The position numbers and the translations under genes were made by a program. This document shows positions 1 through 48,375 of a DNA stretch of 64,000 nt, piece after piece (position 1 is the stretch's first letter; the number at the start of each line of letters is the position of its first letter). The stretch comes from Mytilus californianus (lineage: Eukaryota; Mollusca; Bivalvia; Mytilida; Mytilidae). The notes below the pieces were generated by a model, which made no database searches, was not told the origin of the DNA, and worked only from the letters and a program-made list of their open reading frames with translations. The DNA lies in NCBI RefSeq assembly GCF_021869535.1, contig NW_026262723.1, positions 85,624,324-85,688,323 on the forward strand, written 5' to 3'.

Positions 1-534
1 AAAAACGGATATCCTGTACTCATTAGTATTACAATTATTCGCAGAAATCGTGTATGATTATGAAATCAGTATTTGTCTAAAATACATAAATATTAATGAA
101 GTTTCTTCACGAAACACAGAACTATCTTCATGTGCTACTTGTGCAAAGCAAAAAGTTAACGGACTGTAATTGTGACATAGGTGGCGTTGTTTTCTTGTCA
201 TGCATTAAAGTATCATTTTGTACCCTTACCATTTCGTACCTCATTGAATATTTGTATGAATGCAACTTTGTTCCTCATGTAATATTTATATTTATTAAAT
301 GAAATGAGCAAATAGTCATTATACAGATAAATCAGCATGTGTTATACTGTTGACCTCCCCCTGTTGACATAAATCATGAGTAAATATTATATTGCTTTTC
401 GGCCCAGTCCAATACAGGTAAAAGGCAGAAAAACAATATATGATTTTCACTTCTGGTGGCAAATTTTTGCTTCCAAATTATGTACATCTTTACCTGGAAT
501 AGACGTATATAAAAGAAATTGGAAGACACATTTT

Positions 535-1190
535 TACACGACCGCAAAATTTGTCGTATATTGGTATCATGTCGTTGTCAGCGTCGTTCGAAGACATTTG
601 GTTTCCGGACAACAACTTTAGTAAATGTAAATTGAAATCTATGACACTTAAACACAAGGTTTATAACCACAAAAGGAAGGTTGGGATTGATTTTGGGGGA
701 TATAGCCCTAACAGTTTAGGAATTAGGGGCCAAAAAGGGGCCCAAATAAGCATCTTTCTAGTTTCCAGAGAATAACTTGTGGAAAGGTTTATGGATCTCT
801 CTGAAATTATACCACAAGTTTCCATACCGCAAAGGGATAGTTAGGATTGGCTTTGGGGGGTTATGGCTCAAACCATTTAGGAATTAGGAGCAAAAAAAGG
901 GGAAAAACAAGGGTTTCCTGGTAAATGGACAATTAAAAAACAGTACAATGTTATGTTTGGATTACCTCCCTTACACTGCTTTTAAATTATGTATAAAGAA
1001 ATGTTGTATTGTCTTGAGGTGATTAGCTGTCAATTTATTTTTATACGACCGCAAATTTTTTTTTAAATGTTACTATATAAAAATGCTGATTAAGGAATAT
1101 TTTTTAGCCATGATTATGTATGTCATTTTCTATTTTAAGACTTTTAAAGGGGGGGGGGCGTATCCAGCTGCGCTCAGCGAAGCAGTTTAT
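535..1190 (+). mobile_element. ACGACCGCA repeat family, copy 1
   Basis: Starts with a hairpin of ACGACCGCAAA and its complement followed by a GTCGTTCGAAGAC-like segment, then GGGGCCAAAAAGGGGCC blocks, and ends GCGTATCCAGCTGCGCTCAGCGAAGCAGTTTA. A second partial ACGACCGCAAA start occurs at about 1043, so this copy is rearranged. No coding capacity. Confidence 0.65.
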
Positions 1191-1280
1191 TTTGGTTTGG
1201 TCTGTTTCTCAGATACTATAAGCAAAAGATTAGCTGTATTTGGTGTATGGAATGAATGTAAGGTGTATTTGTCCATCTGA

Positions 1281-3824
1281 CTGGTTCCAGACTTGGGGTC
1301 AATTACATTGGAATGTAATTAATTAAATTACACATTACATTGCAAAAATGATCAATTACACTAATTACCATTACACAGTTTTTGAAATGTAATTAATTAA
1401 ATTACAATTACTTTACTAAAGTAATTAATTAAATTACACATTACATTTTATCATATTTTTTTAAACATTGTTTACAATATATATCATGTATATATAGCAT
1501 GTGTAAAATATTCATGTAAGCTTACAACATAGTTTTAGCATTGCATTTGATCATCATAAGAAGTTTTAATGTTTTGTCATTTAGTCTACATCTCTCTGGT
1601 CCGAATACTTTGTTTGGACAAGAGCTGATATGACCAATATTGCTAGATCATAAGATGTGTTGATGGAAGAGGGAATGTGTTCCTATCAACTTGCCAATAA
1701 ATTAAGGGGTATTTTGACAACTCAGAAATGAAGTCATTTAATTAAGTCTCCCAAACGAAGTTTGGGAAGACTTATTGTTTTTGCTCAGTTCTTATTATTA
1801 TTATTATTCTTCTTCTTCTTCTTCTTCTTCTTCTTCTTCTTCCGCCGCTTTTAAATTTGAACTTGTCCGCACCTGTTCTCCAAAACCGCTTGTCAGATTA
1901 ACTTAGGGTTTCACAATATGTTAGACTAACATGTCTAGTGGTGCAATCAGGGTTTTGTTTGTGCAATGGGGTTTATAAAGGGGTACTTTGAGGGGCAAAA
2001 AGAAAAGAGGGTTTTACTATAGAACCCTATGGGATTTTATTTTTTAAAATTTTCAAATGATTATAAATTGAAAACCGTTTGTGATAGACACAATCTTTTT
2101 AATTGAAAATGTTCTAAATGATAAAGCCCATTAAATGAAATACAGGGTTAGTCCCCAGGGGTCACCCCCACCCCCTGCCATTTAAGAAAGTTCTAATATC
2201 TTCTAAGTGGTCAAGATCCCCACCCCTAAACCATATATATTCTGGTTTGTCATGCTAAGATGGTTTGAATGATATACAGGGTTAGTCCCCAGGGGTCATC
2301 CCGACCCCCTGCCATTTTTGAAAGTTCTAATATCTTGTAAATGGTCGAGATCCCCACCCCTAAACCATATATATTCTGGTTTGTCATGATAAAGCACATC
2401 AAATGAAATACAGGGTTAGTCCCCAGGGGTCACCACCACCCCCTGCCATTTAAGAAAGTTCTAATATCTTGTAAGTGGTCAAGATCCCCACCCCTAAACC
2501 ATATATATTCTGGTTTGTCATGCTAAGATGGTTTGAATGATATACAGGGTTAGTCCCCAGGGGTCATCCCGACCCCCTGCCATTTTAGAAAGTTCTAATA
2601 TCTTGTAAATGGTTGAGATCCCCACCCCTAAACCATATATATTCTGGTTTGTCATGATAAAGCACATCAAATGAAATACAGGGTTAGTCCCCAGGGGTCA
2701 CCCCCACCCCCTGCCATTTAAGAAAGTTCTAATATCTTCTAAGTGGTCAAGGTCCCCACCCCTAAACCATATATATTCCTGTTCGTCATGTAATGAACAT
2801 TTGAATGACGTATAGGGCCAGTCCCCAGGGGTTCCTCCCCACCCCCAATGTTCTAGTATCTTGTAAATGGTCGAGATCCCCACCCCTAAACCATATATAT
2901 TCTGGTTTGTCATGCCAAGATGATTTGAATGATATACAAGGTTAGTCCCCAGGCATCACTAATGCATATAACTTAACTGGACCAAACCAATTTTCACTGG
3001 ACGTTGCCCAATGTCAGGCGACCCTGGGAATTACGAATTATGGGAGCTTCGTTTGGGAGACTTCGTAACAGCATCCTGTTACAATCATTTCTTGTTCAAC
3101 ATGATATAAATAAAAAAAATTATGAATAAATTAAAAATGTCTTCATGTTTTTTTACTTTACAAATATTCAAAAGTATGCTTGTCACAATATTGAAACTAT
3201 TTTTAGTACAAACAGTGTGTAATGTCTAAATATCAGCACTATTTTGCTAATTAGATAAAATACATGTAATAGTGGCATTGTCCCTAGGCTGTTTTATTAC
3301 ACATTTTAATCTGATTAATTGCTGTTTGTTTATACAGCTGATAATTTTTATTTCTATAATCCTTTTGTGTATACTAATTCGACAAAATGATTTTGTGCAG
3401 TAATTCTAGATGAACTGTCTAAGAAAGAGTTACACATTTGTTTGAACATAAATACATGTATTGATGGAATGTATATATACATGTTATCAATCTATTTAGA
3501 TAAAGATCTTTCTTAAAAACTGAACAACACTAATATATGATTCTCACATGTTTTAAAGTTATAAGACTATTAAGCAAACATTTCTGTATGTCAATTAAAT
3601 ACTATATTACCATAATTTCTTATCATTAACGCCATAAAAGTACATGTAATTGAAATGTAATTCAAAAGTAATTTAGCATTACACGCTTTTTTCATTGTAA
3701 TTAAATTACCATTACATGTAATTAAAAAAATGCTCAATTACACATTACATTCAATTACATGAAAAATTGTAATGCATTACACTTAATTACCATTACATTT
3801 TCAATTACCCCATCCCTGCTGGTT
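1281..3824 (+). mobile_element. Element bounded by ATTACA-rich arrays
   Basis: 1300-1460 and 3630-3810 are dense in AATTACATTACA-type sequence in both orientations, and the whole is flanked by CTGGTT (1281-1286 and 3819-3824), a likely target duplication. The sequence outside on both sides (1190-1280, 3825-4200) looks like one older repeat that was split. The interior holds another element (1743-3078). Confidence 0.5.
1743..3078 (+). mobile_element. TCTCCCAAACGAAG element with ~125-bp tandem repeats
   Basis: The start hairpin AGTCTCCCAAACGAAGTTTGGG and the end GGGAGCTTCGTTTGGGAGACTTCG are complementary. It holds a CTT microsatellite (about 1808-1842) and about six units of roughly 125 bp (2130-2950) with GTCCCCAGGGGTCA and GATCCCCACCCCTAAACC. 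No coding capacity. Confidence 0.6.
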
Positions 3825-4442
3825 TCATCTGACCTTGACCTTTTTTTTTGGATTCTTTGGACAATGTTTTAAGTCTTTCCTGTTTGGGCTATATCTATGA
3901 TACTATAAGCTATAGGGCCACTTTATTTGGTATATACCATGGAATGATTGTTAGGTAGACATGTCTGTCTGGCAAATTTTCATGGTTTTGTCCATTTATC
4001 AAATACTGTAAGTCATTGGTCAACTATATTTGTTGTTGTCTCGTAAGGTTCATCAGACCTTGACCTTTTCATGGTTCATTAATTTAGTCAATGTTCAATT
4101 TTGGCAATCAGGTCTGTTTTTCTGGCCCTTTGGATTACAGTATCTGAGTATATGCAATAGGCCAATTTTATTTGGTGTATGGTATGAAATTTAATTTAAT
4201 CAAGTAAAGCAGATGAGACATTTCAGCATGTGCACTCTTGTTGTCATTTTAGTTAATAGTTGCATTTTATCAAGTTAGTTATTTGTGATTATAAATAAAG
4301 TTGCCTTCACAAAGACTAAATAATCTGACCTCGTCCACCATATTGAAATTCAAAATATTTCACAATGGCTTGCTTAACTGTACCTACTATAAACATGATA
4401 AACAAGATGCTTTAATTAAGATTATTACTAAACTAATTTATT

Positions 4443-5552
4443 AGTCCCCTACCGACGAAGTGGAAGGGGACTTTAGGTTTGCAATCTGTCCGTCTGTCTG
4501 TCCGTCCGTCAGTCCGGTAAATCAGCTTTCCACACTTTTTTTTTCGTTCTTGAAGATATTGATTTGATATTTGGTATATAGTTTTTCCATGACAAGTTAT
4601 AGATCAAGTTCGAATTTTGTTCCGGTCTGATGATTTAGTCCAGAGTTATGGACCATAACTCTGGACCATATCTAATGTTAGAGTACTATGTTAAACCATA
4701 TTTCTGTACAAAGGGAGATAACTCATTTTTTAAAAGACATTCTTTGGTAAATTATTTGAAAAATTTTTGGCAGGTTTGTATGTTATTTTCAATTTGTATA
4801 AACTAATTTTCTGAATGCTATATATATATATATATAAAAAAAATTATGAAGTGAAATCCTTAAATTAGATAATAATCTATTTTTATTAATGTATATATTA
4901 CATTACATTGTTTAGATAAAAATTGTTGACATTTTATAGAAAAGTTAAAAATCTATATTACTTTCATTTTATAGATAAGTTACTATTTTATATTAGTTTC
5001 ATTTTATAGAAAAGTTACAAATCTATATTAGTTTGTGACAAAAGAAAAGAAAAAATATTTGGAACTATTAGTTATATTTGATTATAATTTGAAAATGTGA
5101 CAAAAGAAAAGAAAAAATATTTGGAACTATTAATTATATTTGATTATAATTTGAAAGTAGATATACACTGTATTACATCATATCTAATCTTCGAGAACTA
5201 TTAATTATATCTAATGTTATAGTGTTTTCACACTTTTTTTCATCATGCTTGAAGATATTGATTGATAATTGGTTTATAGTTTTATCATGACAAGTTATAC
5301 AGATCAATTTCGAAATTTTGTTTCAGTCTGATAATTTTGTGCAGAGTTATGGTCCTTGGACTTGTAAAATTCACTCATTTAATCAGTTTTCCACACTGTT
5401 TTTAGTCCTGCTTGAAGATATTGACTTGATATTTTCTAATTGTTTACACCATGACAAGTTATAGAACAAGTTAGCTTTTTGTTCCTGTATAATGAATTTT
5501 TACCCGGTAGGGGACTATGTATTGCCATGCAATACTCTCAGAATGCTTGTTA
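4443..5552 (+). mobile_element. GTCCCCTACCGACGAAG element, copy 1
   Basis: Starts TAGTCCCCTACCGACGAAG and ends GGTAGGGGACTATGTATTGCC...GAATGCTTGTTA, with inverted GTCCCCTACC/GGTAGGGGAC ends. Units of about 160 bp carry CTTGAAGATATTGATTTGATAT. This copy is expanded by a 41-bp unit repeated about three times (4930-5030) and a 64-bp unit twice (5036-5155). Non-coding. Confidence 0.6.
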
Positions 5553-5693
5553 CATTTATGTTCTATGTAAGAAGACTATCAAAAGATACCCAAAAAAAAT
5601 AGAAACAATGGCTGTCTTTTCCCTCAGAGCTCCCAAACTCTTTGATTTTAGGTCCTATGAACATGATGAAAATGTAATCTTGTATATTTTCAG

Positions 5694-41021
<35,328 letters not shown>

Positions 41022-43680
41022 CCCACACAGAACATTAGTCCATTATTTTAATTCTCATGTGTTCATTGAACTTTTATACGCTGTTATGCCTGTGCTTAAC
41101 CACACTAAGTGACGTTCTTCTGGAGTTGCAGCACTGTTCTTATGTATTCTAGGAGGACACTTTAATAACATTGTTGACAGACCTGTCCTAAAAATGTTAA
41201 TGACACAACTTAATTATAATTCTCAAATTATAATGAGGAAGCATTAGTTTTTTTTAATTTCTTTTAATTTCTTTTAATTAGCAGCATACTGAAGTAACAA
41301 AACAAATACTACTTATAATGTAAAAATAGAAAGTAGAAAACTTAATTCCCTATGTAGTAGGCTGTGTGAAATGAAATTAAATTCATTTATTCTGAATTTG
41401 AATGTTCTTGTTTTCTTCAATGTAGTAATCATTCAACTGTTACAGGAAAAAAATAAAGAAACGATCTTGAAACTGATTAAAATATATGGAACTTGTGAAT
41501 ACATATCTTCTTTGTGATGATCTACTTATAAACAGCTAATATTGTTTTATGAAAAGCTGTAAATTAAACAAGTGATCTGTGTCTCAGTAGATATTGTATT
41601 TCAAATTCCTTTGTATACGCCTGTCATGTCATTTTAAATAAGGATGTGACTGACAGCTAATAGATTATATAACCAGTCTACCATCTTGTCCATCTTATGT
41701 AAAGAATTGAATGCTGTATTCATAAGACAACAGTGTGATTTATGATGATTTAATTCATTTATTTGAATAAAGATTGAGAGTCTTCACTATTTTCAGTAAA
41801 ATTCTGTTCCAGAAATATAACAATTGGCACTGTTCCAGAAATATAACAATTGACCCATATCACTAAGCCTTTTAAAACTTTTGTCTGATACCATTTAAAT
41901 AGGAGTGATTAGAATTCAGTAATAGTTCATAATTTAATAAGAAGTCAATAACTAATGCTTTAAATGATTGATAAAATGATTTATAAAATGATACTCTTAT
42001 AGAAAATTATATATTAGAACATATTGGCAGCAGTTGTTCACAAGTTCTTTATTTTAAACATGAATGTTGTATCTGAAGTGTGTTAAGTCTAAGGTTTTGG
42101 TACAAGTCTACTTTATAAATGTTTTAAAGTATCTGACAAGTGTCCAGAGAGAAATCTGAAGCACAGTGTGAAATACAGTAATCAGTACATCTAAGGATTC
42201 ATGTTTATTTATTTGTTAAAGACTCATTAGTGCTGGTGTAAACAATGCATATGTTAGTATGAGTATTGCTTTGTGATTGAGAATGTGTGAGAATCTTGTG
42301 TGTATGATGATCTGCTGTTTTATAATTCTGATGAAGTTTTTGTGAATGTATTTATGATTATGTTTGACCATGCATGTCATTCCTCTCTATTTTATCTGTA
42401 CATTAAGTATTGTAAATATACAAATACTTTTATGAACATGATAAGCTATAACATAAACAGTTTAAGTGCTATTTCAGGGGGTTTAAGTGCAGGTATTTGA
42501 CAAAATATTTTGTTCAGAAAAAAAACAGTACCAAAGTCATTTTTATAAGCTTCTGGTTTGTTTATATTATGGCATGCATTGTTGTTATGCACTGTAGACC
42601 TGCCCATATGATGATTTTTTTTTTACATCCACCTAAGTTTGTCAGGCAATGCTCTTATACATTTTTTTTTCTATTGCATTACTGGTTTTCCAGTGATGTA
42701 CTTTTGATCAAATGATTTCAGAATTTTTTTAACAATGATCTGGACGATGAAATTAATGATTTGTTAAAGTTTTTTTAAATGGATTTGGCATTTTTAAAAC
42801 TCCAGACCATTTAAAACTTGACACATTTTTCTATTTTTTAAAATTGTATGTTTTCCTCAAGATGTCTTATGGTTTCATTTTGTTGTTGGGTTACTCTCTT
42901 ATTGAGGCACACCCACCATCTCCTTTTATTTATTTGAAATAGTTCTTAGAAAAGACCAAAAATGAAAGACTTGGGTTTATATATTTTTAGTTTATACAGA
43001 TATAGGAAAAAATGTGATATTATTTGATAGTTATAAACCATGTTTAACCATTATGAGGACTGTGTTTATCAAACTGAATAATATGTATCTTGGTATATTG
43101 ATTTACTTACATTATTTGACTAATAAATATTGATTTGATGGTTATTCAACATATCTTAATATTTCCTTTGTACCAGAGCTTGCATAAAATTTAATAATCT
43201 TTTTCCTACAACAGCAGAAAAAAAATTTCCTTCAAAGAAAAAAAATTAACAGATTAAGACTATTCATTCTCTATCTATGACTTTTAGTGATTTCAGGACT
43301 AACCATTTTTATCCATAGAAATACTAACTTTTTATAGGCTCTTCCATCTATTCATATTATGAACTTTCAGATATCGAACTTTTATTATACTTTACTTCAT
43401 ACATAGGGTATCAGTGAAAGAACTTTTTTGCTGTGGAAAAAATGAAATGTCAATTTTCTGTAACTTAAGAGACTTGAATGATTTCATATGTTCTGTTGAT
43501 GATAATATATTTGGTTGATTTTAATCGATGAAAGTTTGTTGGATTTGTACATGGATATTTTACTTGAACTTTATGCTCTTTAAGTTGATACTTCCATATG
43601 AATGAATTGAAATGTCAGAGTGAATTTTATAGTTATCTGTAAATTTATTAATGTAATAAAAAGTTTTAAAGAAATATTAT
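41022..43680 (+). other. USP7: USP7 3' untranslated region and candidate polyadenylation sites
   Basis: AT-rich, repeat-poor sequence after the USP7 stop with no coding potential. AATAAA hexamers are seen at 41452-41457, 41766-41771, 43122-43127 and 43655-43660. The last is followed by T-rich sequence and is my best guess for the distal end. Several sites would allow short and long 3' UTR forms. The exact ends cannot be read from sequence alone. Confidence 0.5.
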
Positions 43681-44945
43681 GTTGTTTTATTTCTACTTGT
43701 CTCACAAAATATGAGTAATTTTGTATTTTGAGTTAGCTATCAAACATTATCACTCTTTGTGTAAAAATGTTCATTGACAATTATAATTCTTTATTTTGGC
43801 ATAGAGTTTAAAGACTAAATTATTTCAGGGAAAAGCATACTATTGCCCATTAGTTAGAATAGCTGTTATTAATAGTTAATAGTATGCTGATGCAAGTAGG
43901 TGGAGCTAAGCACAATAATTGTCTTAATCCACAAAGCGCTTTATGAAAGGCATAATTCCAGAGTTATTCAAGGTCATATCTTATTAATTCAGTATTTGAC
44001 AGGCGAGCAAATCAATATCATATTTTACTTATTATTAAAAAGGTCACCTATATTTGGTATATAGAATCAATGCAAGATTTATTATGTCTATCAGATTGGT
44101 TTCTACAGACTTCTGAGTGACATAACTGAGAGAAAATGTAAACAATCAGACAAAACTGATCAATGATACCGACCAGTCTTGCTTATATGTGTAAAAAGAG
44201 ATATAGACTATACATCAACAAGACAGAAACCAAGACACAAATATTCCAAAGACATTTAGAGAGCAACAAACAGTCCATCAGTAATGTCCAGCAGAATTAT
44301 CAAGTCCATAAATTTTCCCATTACAAATAAATGATCTGATGACTTCCAAACAGCATAAATTAAAAACAAAGCTCACCATTACTGATAAGCAGTTTAAACT
44401 AGAGGCTCTAAAGAGCCTGTGTTGCTCACCTTAGTCTATGTGCATATTCATCAAAGGACACTCTCCAACATTCTAGACAAGAATAGAATTTATGACAAAA
44501 ATCTCTGTTTTGTTGATCTTGTATTGCTGATCATACATTCTGTTTATTTTTGGCTCAAAACACAAAAGAGGGTAAAAACATCCTCATTTAAGGGCAATCA
44601 CTCCTATAAAGAGTGACAGTCTACTTACTATATCGGCCAAATTTGACTTGTTAGTAGATCTTGCCTTTAAGTTCCTATCTATCTATTATAATTTTTAAGA
44701 TATAGGGCAAAAGCGCAAAAAATTGGTAAAAATCATCAAAGGGCAATAACTCTAATAAGGATCCGACTGACGATTTCAACCATGTTAAGACTTATTTGCA
44801 GAACTTGTCTTTCTGATAATTTTTGCAATTTAAAGTTTCTATTTATTATAGTATTTAAGATAATAGGCAAAAATGAAAAAAAAAAATGGTATAATTTGTC
44901 ATTTATGGGCAATAACTCCTTATAATAAGTTGTCTGACAGTTTTT
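43681..44945. other. Intergenic sequence between USP7 and CFAP96, left part
   Basis: 43681-44390 shows no recognisable gene. 44400-44945 is a repeat fragment with GAGGCTCTAAAGAGCCTGTGTTGCTCACC followed by units with GGGCAATAACTCC. No RNA gene seen. Confidence 0.5.
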
Positions 44946-45758
44946 GTCTCGCCTTGACGTAGTCAAAAAGCGAGACATGGGTACGCTGTTTACGGCGTTG
45001 GCGTCAACTATGTATTAGTTTGTGATTAGGTCTAGTTTATGGTGTACCACTATTGGTAGGTCAATGATATTTGGTATGTAGTTGTATAAGCATTGGCACA
45101 TCTCATTTCCATGGAGATTATTTGGCCCTGCCCCTCAGTCATGGTCTATTGACTTTGAAACTTTTGCTTAGTTTACATGTATTAGTTATTGATTAGGTCA
45201 GATTATGGGGAACCACTATTGGTAGTTCAATGATATTTGGTATGTATAATAAGCATTAGCACATCTCATTTCCATGGAGATTATTTGGCCCCACCCCCTC
45301 AGTCATGGTCTATTGACTTTGGAACTTTTGCTTAGTTTACATGTATTAGTTTGTGATTCAATCAGTTTAAGATGAACCACTTATGTTAAGTCAATGATAT
45401 TTGGTATGCAAATGTATTGGCATTTATAAGTCTTGTTTCCATGGCGATTATATAGCCCTCACCCCTCATCATGGTTCATTGATTTTGAAATTTTTACATA
45501 GTTAACAAGTTAATGTTTGTGTTTAATTAAGTTTGTTTAAAGGGAGCTACTTATGATAAGTTAATAGTATTTGGTATGCAGTTGTATTAGCATTGGCACA
45601 TCTCATTTCCATGGAGATTGTTTAGCCATGTATCTTCAGTCATGGTTTTGTTGACTTTGAATATTTGCATAACTTACATGTTAAAGGATTGCTATTTTAA
45701 TTTCAACATTCGCATTATCAAAATTACAAACAGGCGAGACATATCTCTGTGTTAACAG
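44946..45758 (+). mobile_element. Diverged GTCTCGCC repeat with ~175-bp units
   Basis: Starts with the hairpin GTCTCGCC...GTCAAAAAGCGAGAC and closes near CAGGCGAGAC. Internal units carry TTTCCATGGAGATTATTTGGCC and GGTAGTTCAATGATATTTGG four times. Probably a distant relative of the GTCGAGCC elements. Non-coding, intergenic. Confidence 0.5.
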
Positions 45759-45884
45759 TTTATGACATATATGGACAATTGGTAGAGCTCAACATTCGGA
45801 ACATTTCTGCTTCTGTCAGTTTTTCTCTATAATGGTTTTCAAAATAATAGACAAAACTTGCATTTTACCCCTATGTTCTATTTT

Positions 45885-46405
45885 CATACGTCCGTCGTCA
45901 ACATGTCGGACAATAACTCAAAAACGCTTTAACCAATTTGCAAGAAACTTTGGTGTGTTTATATCTATTGACGTGAGCTCCCTTTCTTTTTTATAAATTT
46001 TAGAATTTACGTTTCCGAGTTATGGGGTTTTATTCATTAAAAAAGGAGGATTTTCCAGTTTTCGGACAATAACTCAAAAACACTTTCACTAATTTGCAAG
46101 AAACTTTGGTGAATTGTTTATATCTATTGACATGAGCTCCCTTTCGATTTTTATAAATTTAGATTTTACGTTACCAAGTTATGGGATTTTATTTATAAAA
46201 TAGGGGTGATTTTTTAGTTTTCTGACAATATCTTTAGAGTGCTTTGAGCAGTTTTCATGAAACTTTGGTGACTGGTTTATATCTATTAAGATAACCTCCC
46301 TTTAGTTTTTCATAAATTTCTGATATGACATTGAGAAGTTATTGACCTTTATTCTTTGAAAAAGCGACGGGTGTATCATGCGCTCATGGCGCAGCTGTTT
46401 ATTAG
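45885..46405 (+). mobile_element. GACGTATTATGG repeat, copy 2
   Basis: Uninterrupted copy of the family at 9229: CGTCCGTCGTCAACATGTCGGAC, three units with AAACTTTGGTG and TTTATATCTATTGACGTGAGC, ending AAGCGACGGGTGTATCATGCGCTCATGGCGC. It shows what the split copy looked like before insertion. A further short fragment with GCCATGTCAGCCATCTTGG follows at 46405-46450. Confidence 0.55.
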
Positions 46406-46839
46406 CCATGTCAGCCATCTTGGTTGGCAGGCGGAGTCATCGGACACATGATTATCATGTCTAGCAAAATTCTCTAGTCATGAATCTTACAGTAGGTTTT
46501 TGGATTCCTTCTATTGTGTATGTGCAGCACTGTGTTATATTATAATTTTTAATGTAGATGAAAAAATAAGCAACGTCAAATGTAATATCAATTATACCAT
46601 GTTTCATGCAAGGACCTGACAATATATCTGATGGCAGGACATCTTGTTCCAATTTTCATTATCTGTGAATCAAATTGGTTATTTTTCCCAAAAATATTTT
46701 TGTTGACCTCTAAATGTCTTTTTGGGGTTGTTTGGTTGCTATCTCTCTAAAGTTTACCTCAGTCTCTTTTCAGTTATGTTTTGTCAGTGAAAGCAATGAC
46801 TTGCATGATGAGGCAATTAAAAGAAGAAAACAAACAGTA

Positions 46840-48375
46840 AAAATAGAATACCATTTAATAGACTCATAATCCTCGATTAAAATCAAATAGTCATAATCTG
46901 AACAGATGTGCTCTTCTATGATGTGTTTCAGCAGTTTACACTAATATTATAAAGTAAATGACCAAACTGGCAATCCATTCAAGTACATGGATGAGTCTAA
47001 AATTACTCAATGTCCATCAGATATTTCTTTGCTAAACATAAGTGAACACTGCTACCATGATTATAAAATTTAAAATTTAATCAATATATATCTATTTTCA
47101 ATCAAAATAAAACACTCTACAAAAAAAATATATTTAATACTTTTGATTTATAGTTGATTTTGTTGTCTCAAACCATGGATTTTACATGTCTTTTTTGCAC
47201 CACAATTTAATACAGAAATTGCAATACGGTAATTCTTGAGCATAATAATTAACTAAGATTGCACTTCCTTAAGCAAGATTAATATAGCAATTTGAAAATT
47301 TAAGAGGCTAACAGTACAAATTTCCAATTTCTGACTGTTTGGACATTTACTTTATATCTAATTGTAGCACCTAATTTTATCGTCTAAAGGGTGAACAATC
47401 TATGTGGTATTCTGAGGAGGAAAAAATGGTATTTCACATCATATATATAAATATAAATATCTTGCATAATTTTAAAAGTAAAATATTTAACAGATAGCTT
47501 TCAAATAAAATTATACAAAGGGTTTAAGAGAGGTAAAGAACAAACGATATGTGTATCACATTAAAAAGAAATAGCTTTGACACATTTAAAATAACATTCA
47601 CATTATTTTCTTTATACATATGTTTACATACAAACAAAAATACATATTATATATCAACTTATATGTAAAAAAAGTCAACATATAAATTTTACCTCTTACA
47701 CTGGATTTCTTATCAAAATAGACAAGCAAAACCTTGCCCTTCAATTAAGAAAAATCTATCTTAGTAAGGGGAGATAATTACATGACGAAAGACCATACTT
47801 TGGTTTGAATCATTACAGATTTTAATACAAACTTAGTCTTTTTCATTTTATAGACAAAACAAATAAAATTCATATTATCTGCAACAAAACAATTACAAAA
47901 TAATATATGTAATAACAAACCAAACAAATAGTCAGTTTTAGCTGAATGAATTAAATGAAAGTATGGTGGATTCATTGCTATCCCATGGAATACTTATTTT
48001 CAAAGATTATTTGTCATTTAACTATTTTTTATAAAATACTAATTTCCATGGAATATCTTTTTTCAAAATGCTCATTTTTGTGCAAACAAATCACAAAATT
48101 ATGTGATAAAACAACAAAATGAAGTATCTGTGAAACAGTAACTTTTTCATTGAATCACAAATACATATAGTATTTACGAAAATGAATAAATCCTAATTGA
48201 CAGACATAATGAAATATTTCCTTCATCCCAACATAACAAAATACTATCCAGAGATTGTAAGACAGTTTTTTCTGTTCTTCAATCTTCATGAATTTAGTTT
48301 GTGTCTGGTAACAGACTAAATACATAAAATGCACATTAAGGTGGAATTAAATAATTAATGTGGTGGCTATACAAC
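46840..48375 (-). other. Probable CFAP96 3' untranslated and downstream region
   Basis: AT-rich sequence with no ORF of note and no recognisable repeat. I saw no AATAAA on the - strand. Variant ATTAAA hexamers occur, for example at complement 46853-46858. The 3' end cannot be fixed. Confidence 0.35.

Larger units (their letters stand above)
1..5693 (+). other. Partial USP7 intron upstream of the TRAF exons
   Basis: No exon matching the acidic/Gln-rich USP7 N-terminus was found here, although the first visible exon needs an upstream donor. The stretch is AT-rich and mostly repeats, described separately. 1-530 shows nothing recognisable. The acceptor is TATATTTTCAG ending at 5693. A diverged N-terminal exon hidden in this stretch cannot be excluded. 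Confidence 0.6.
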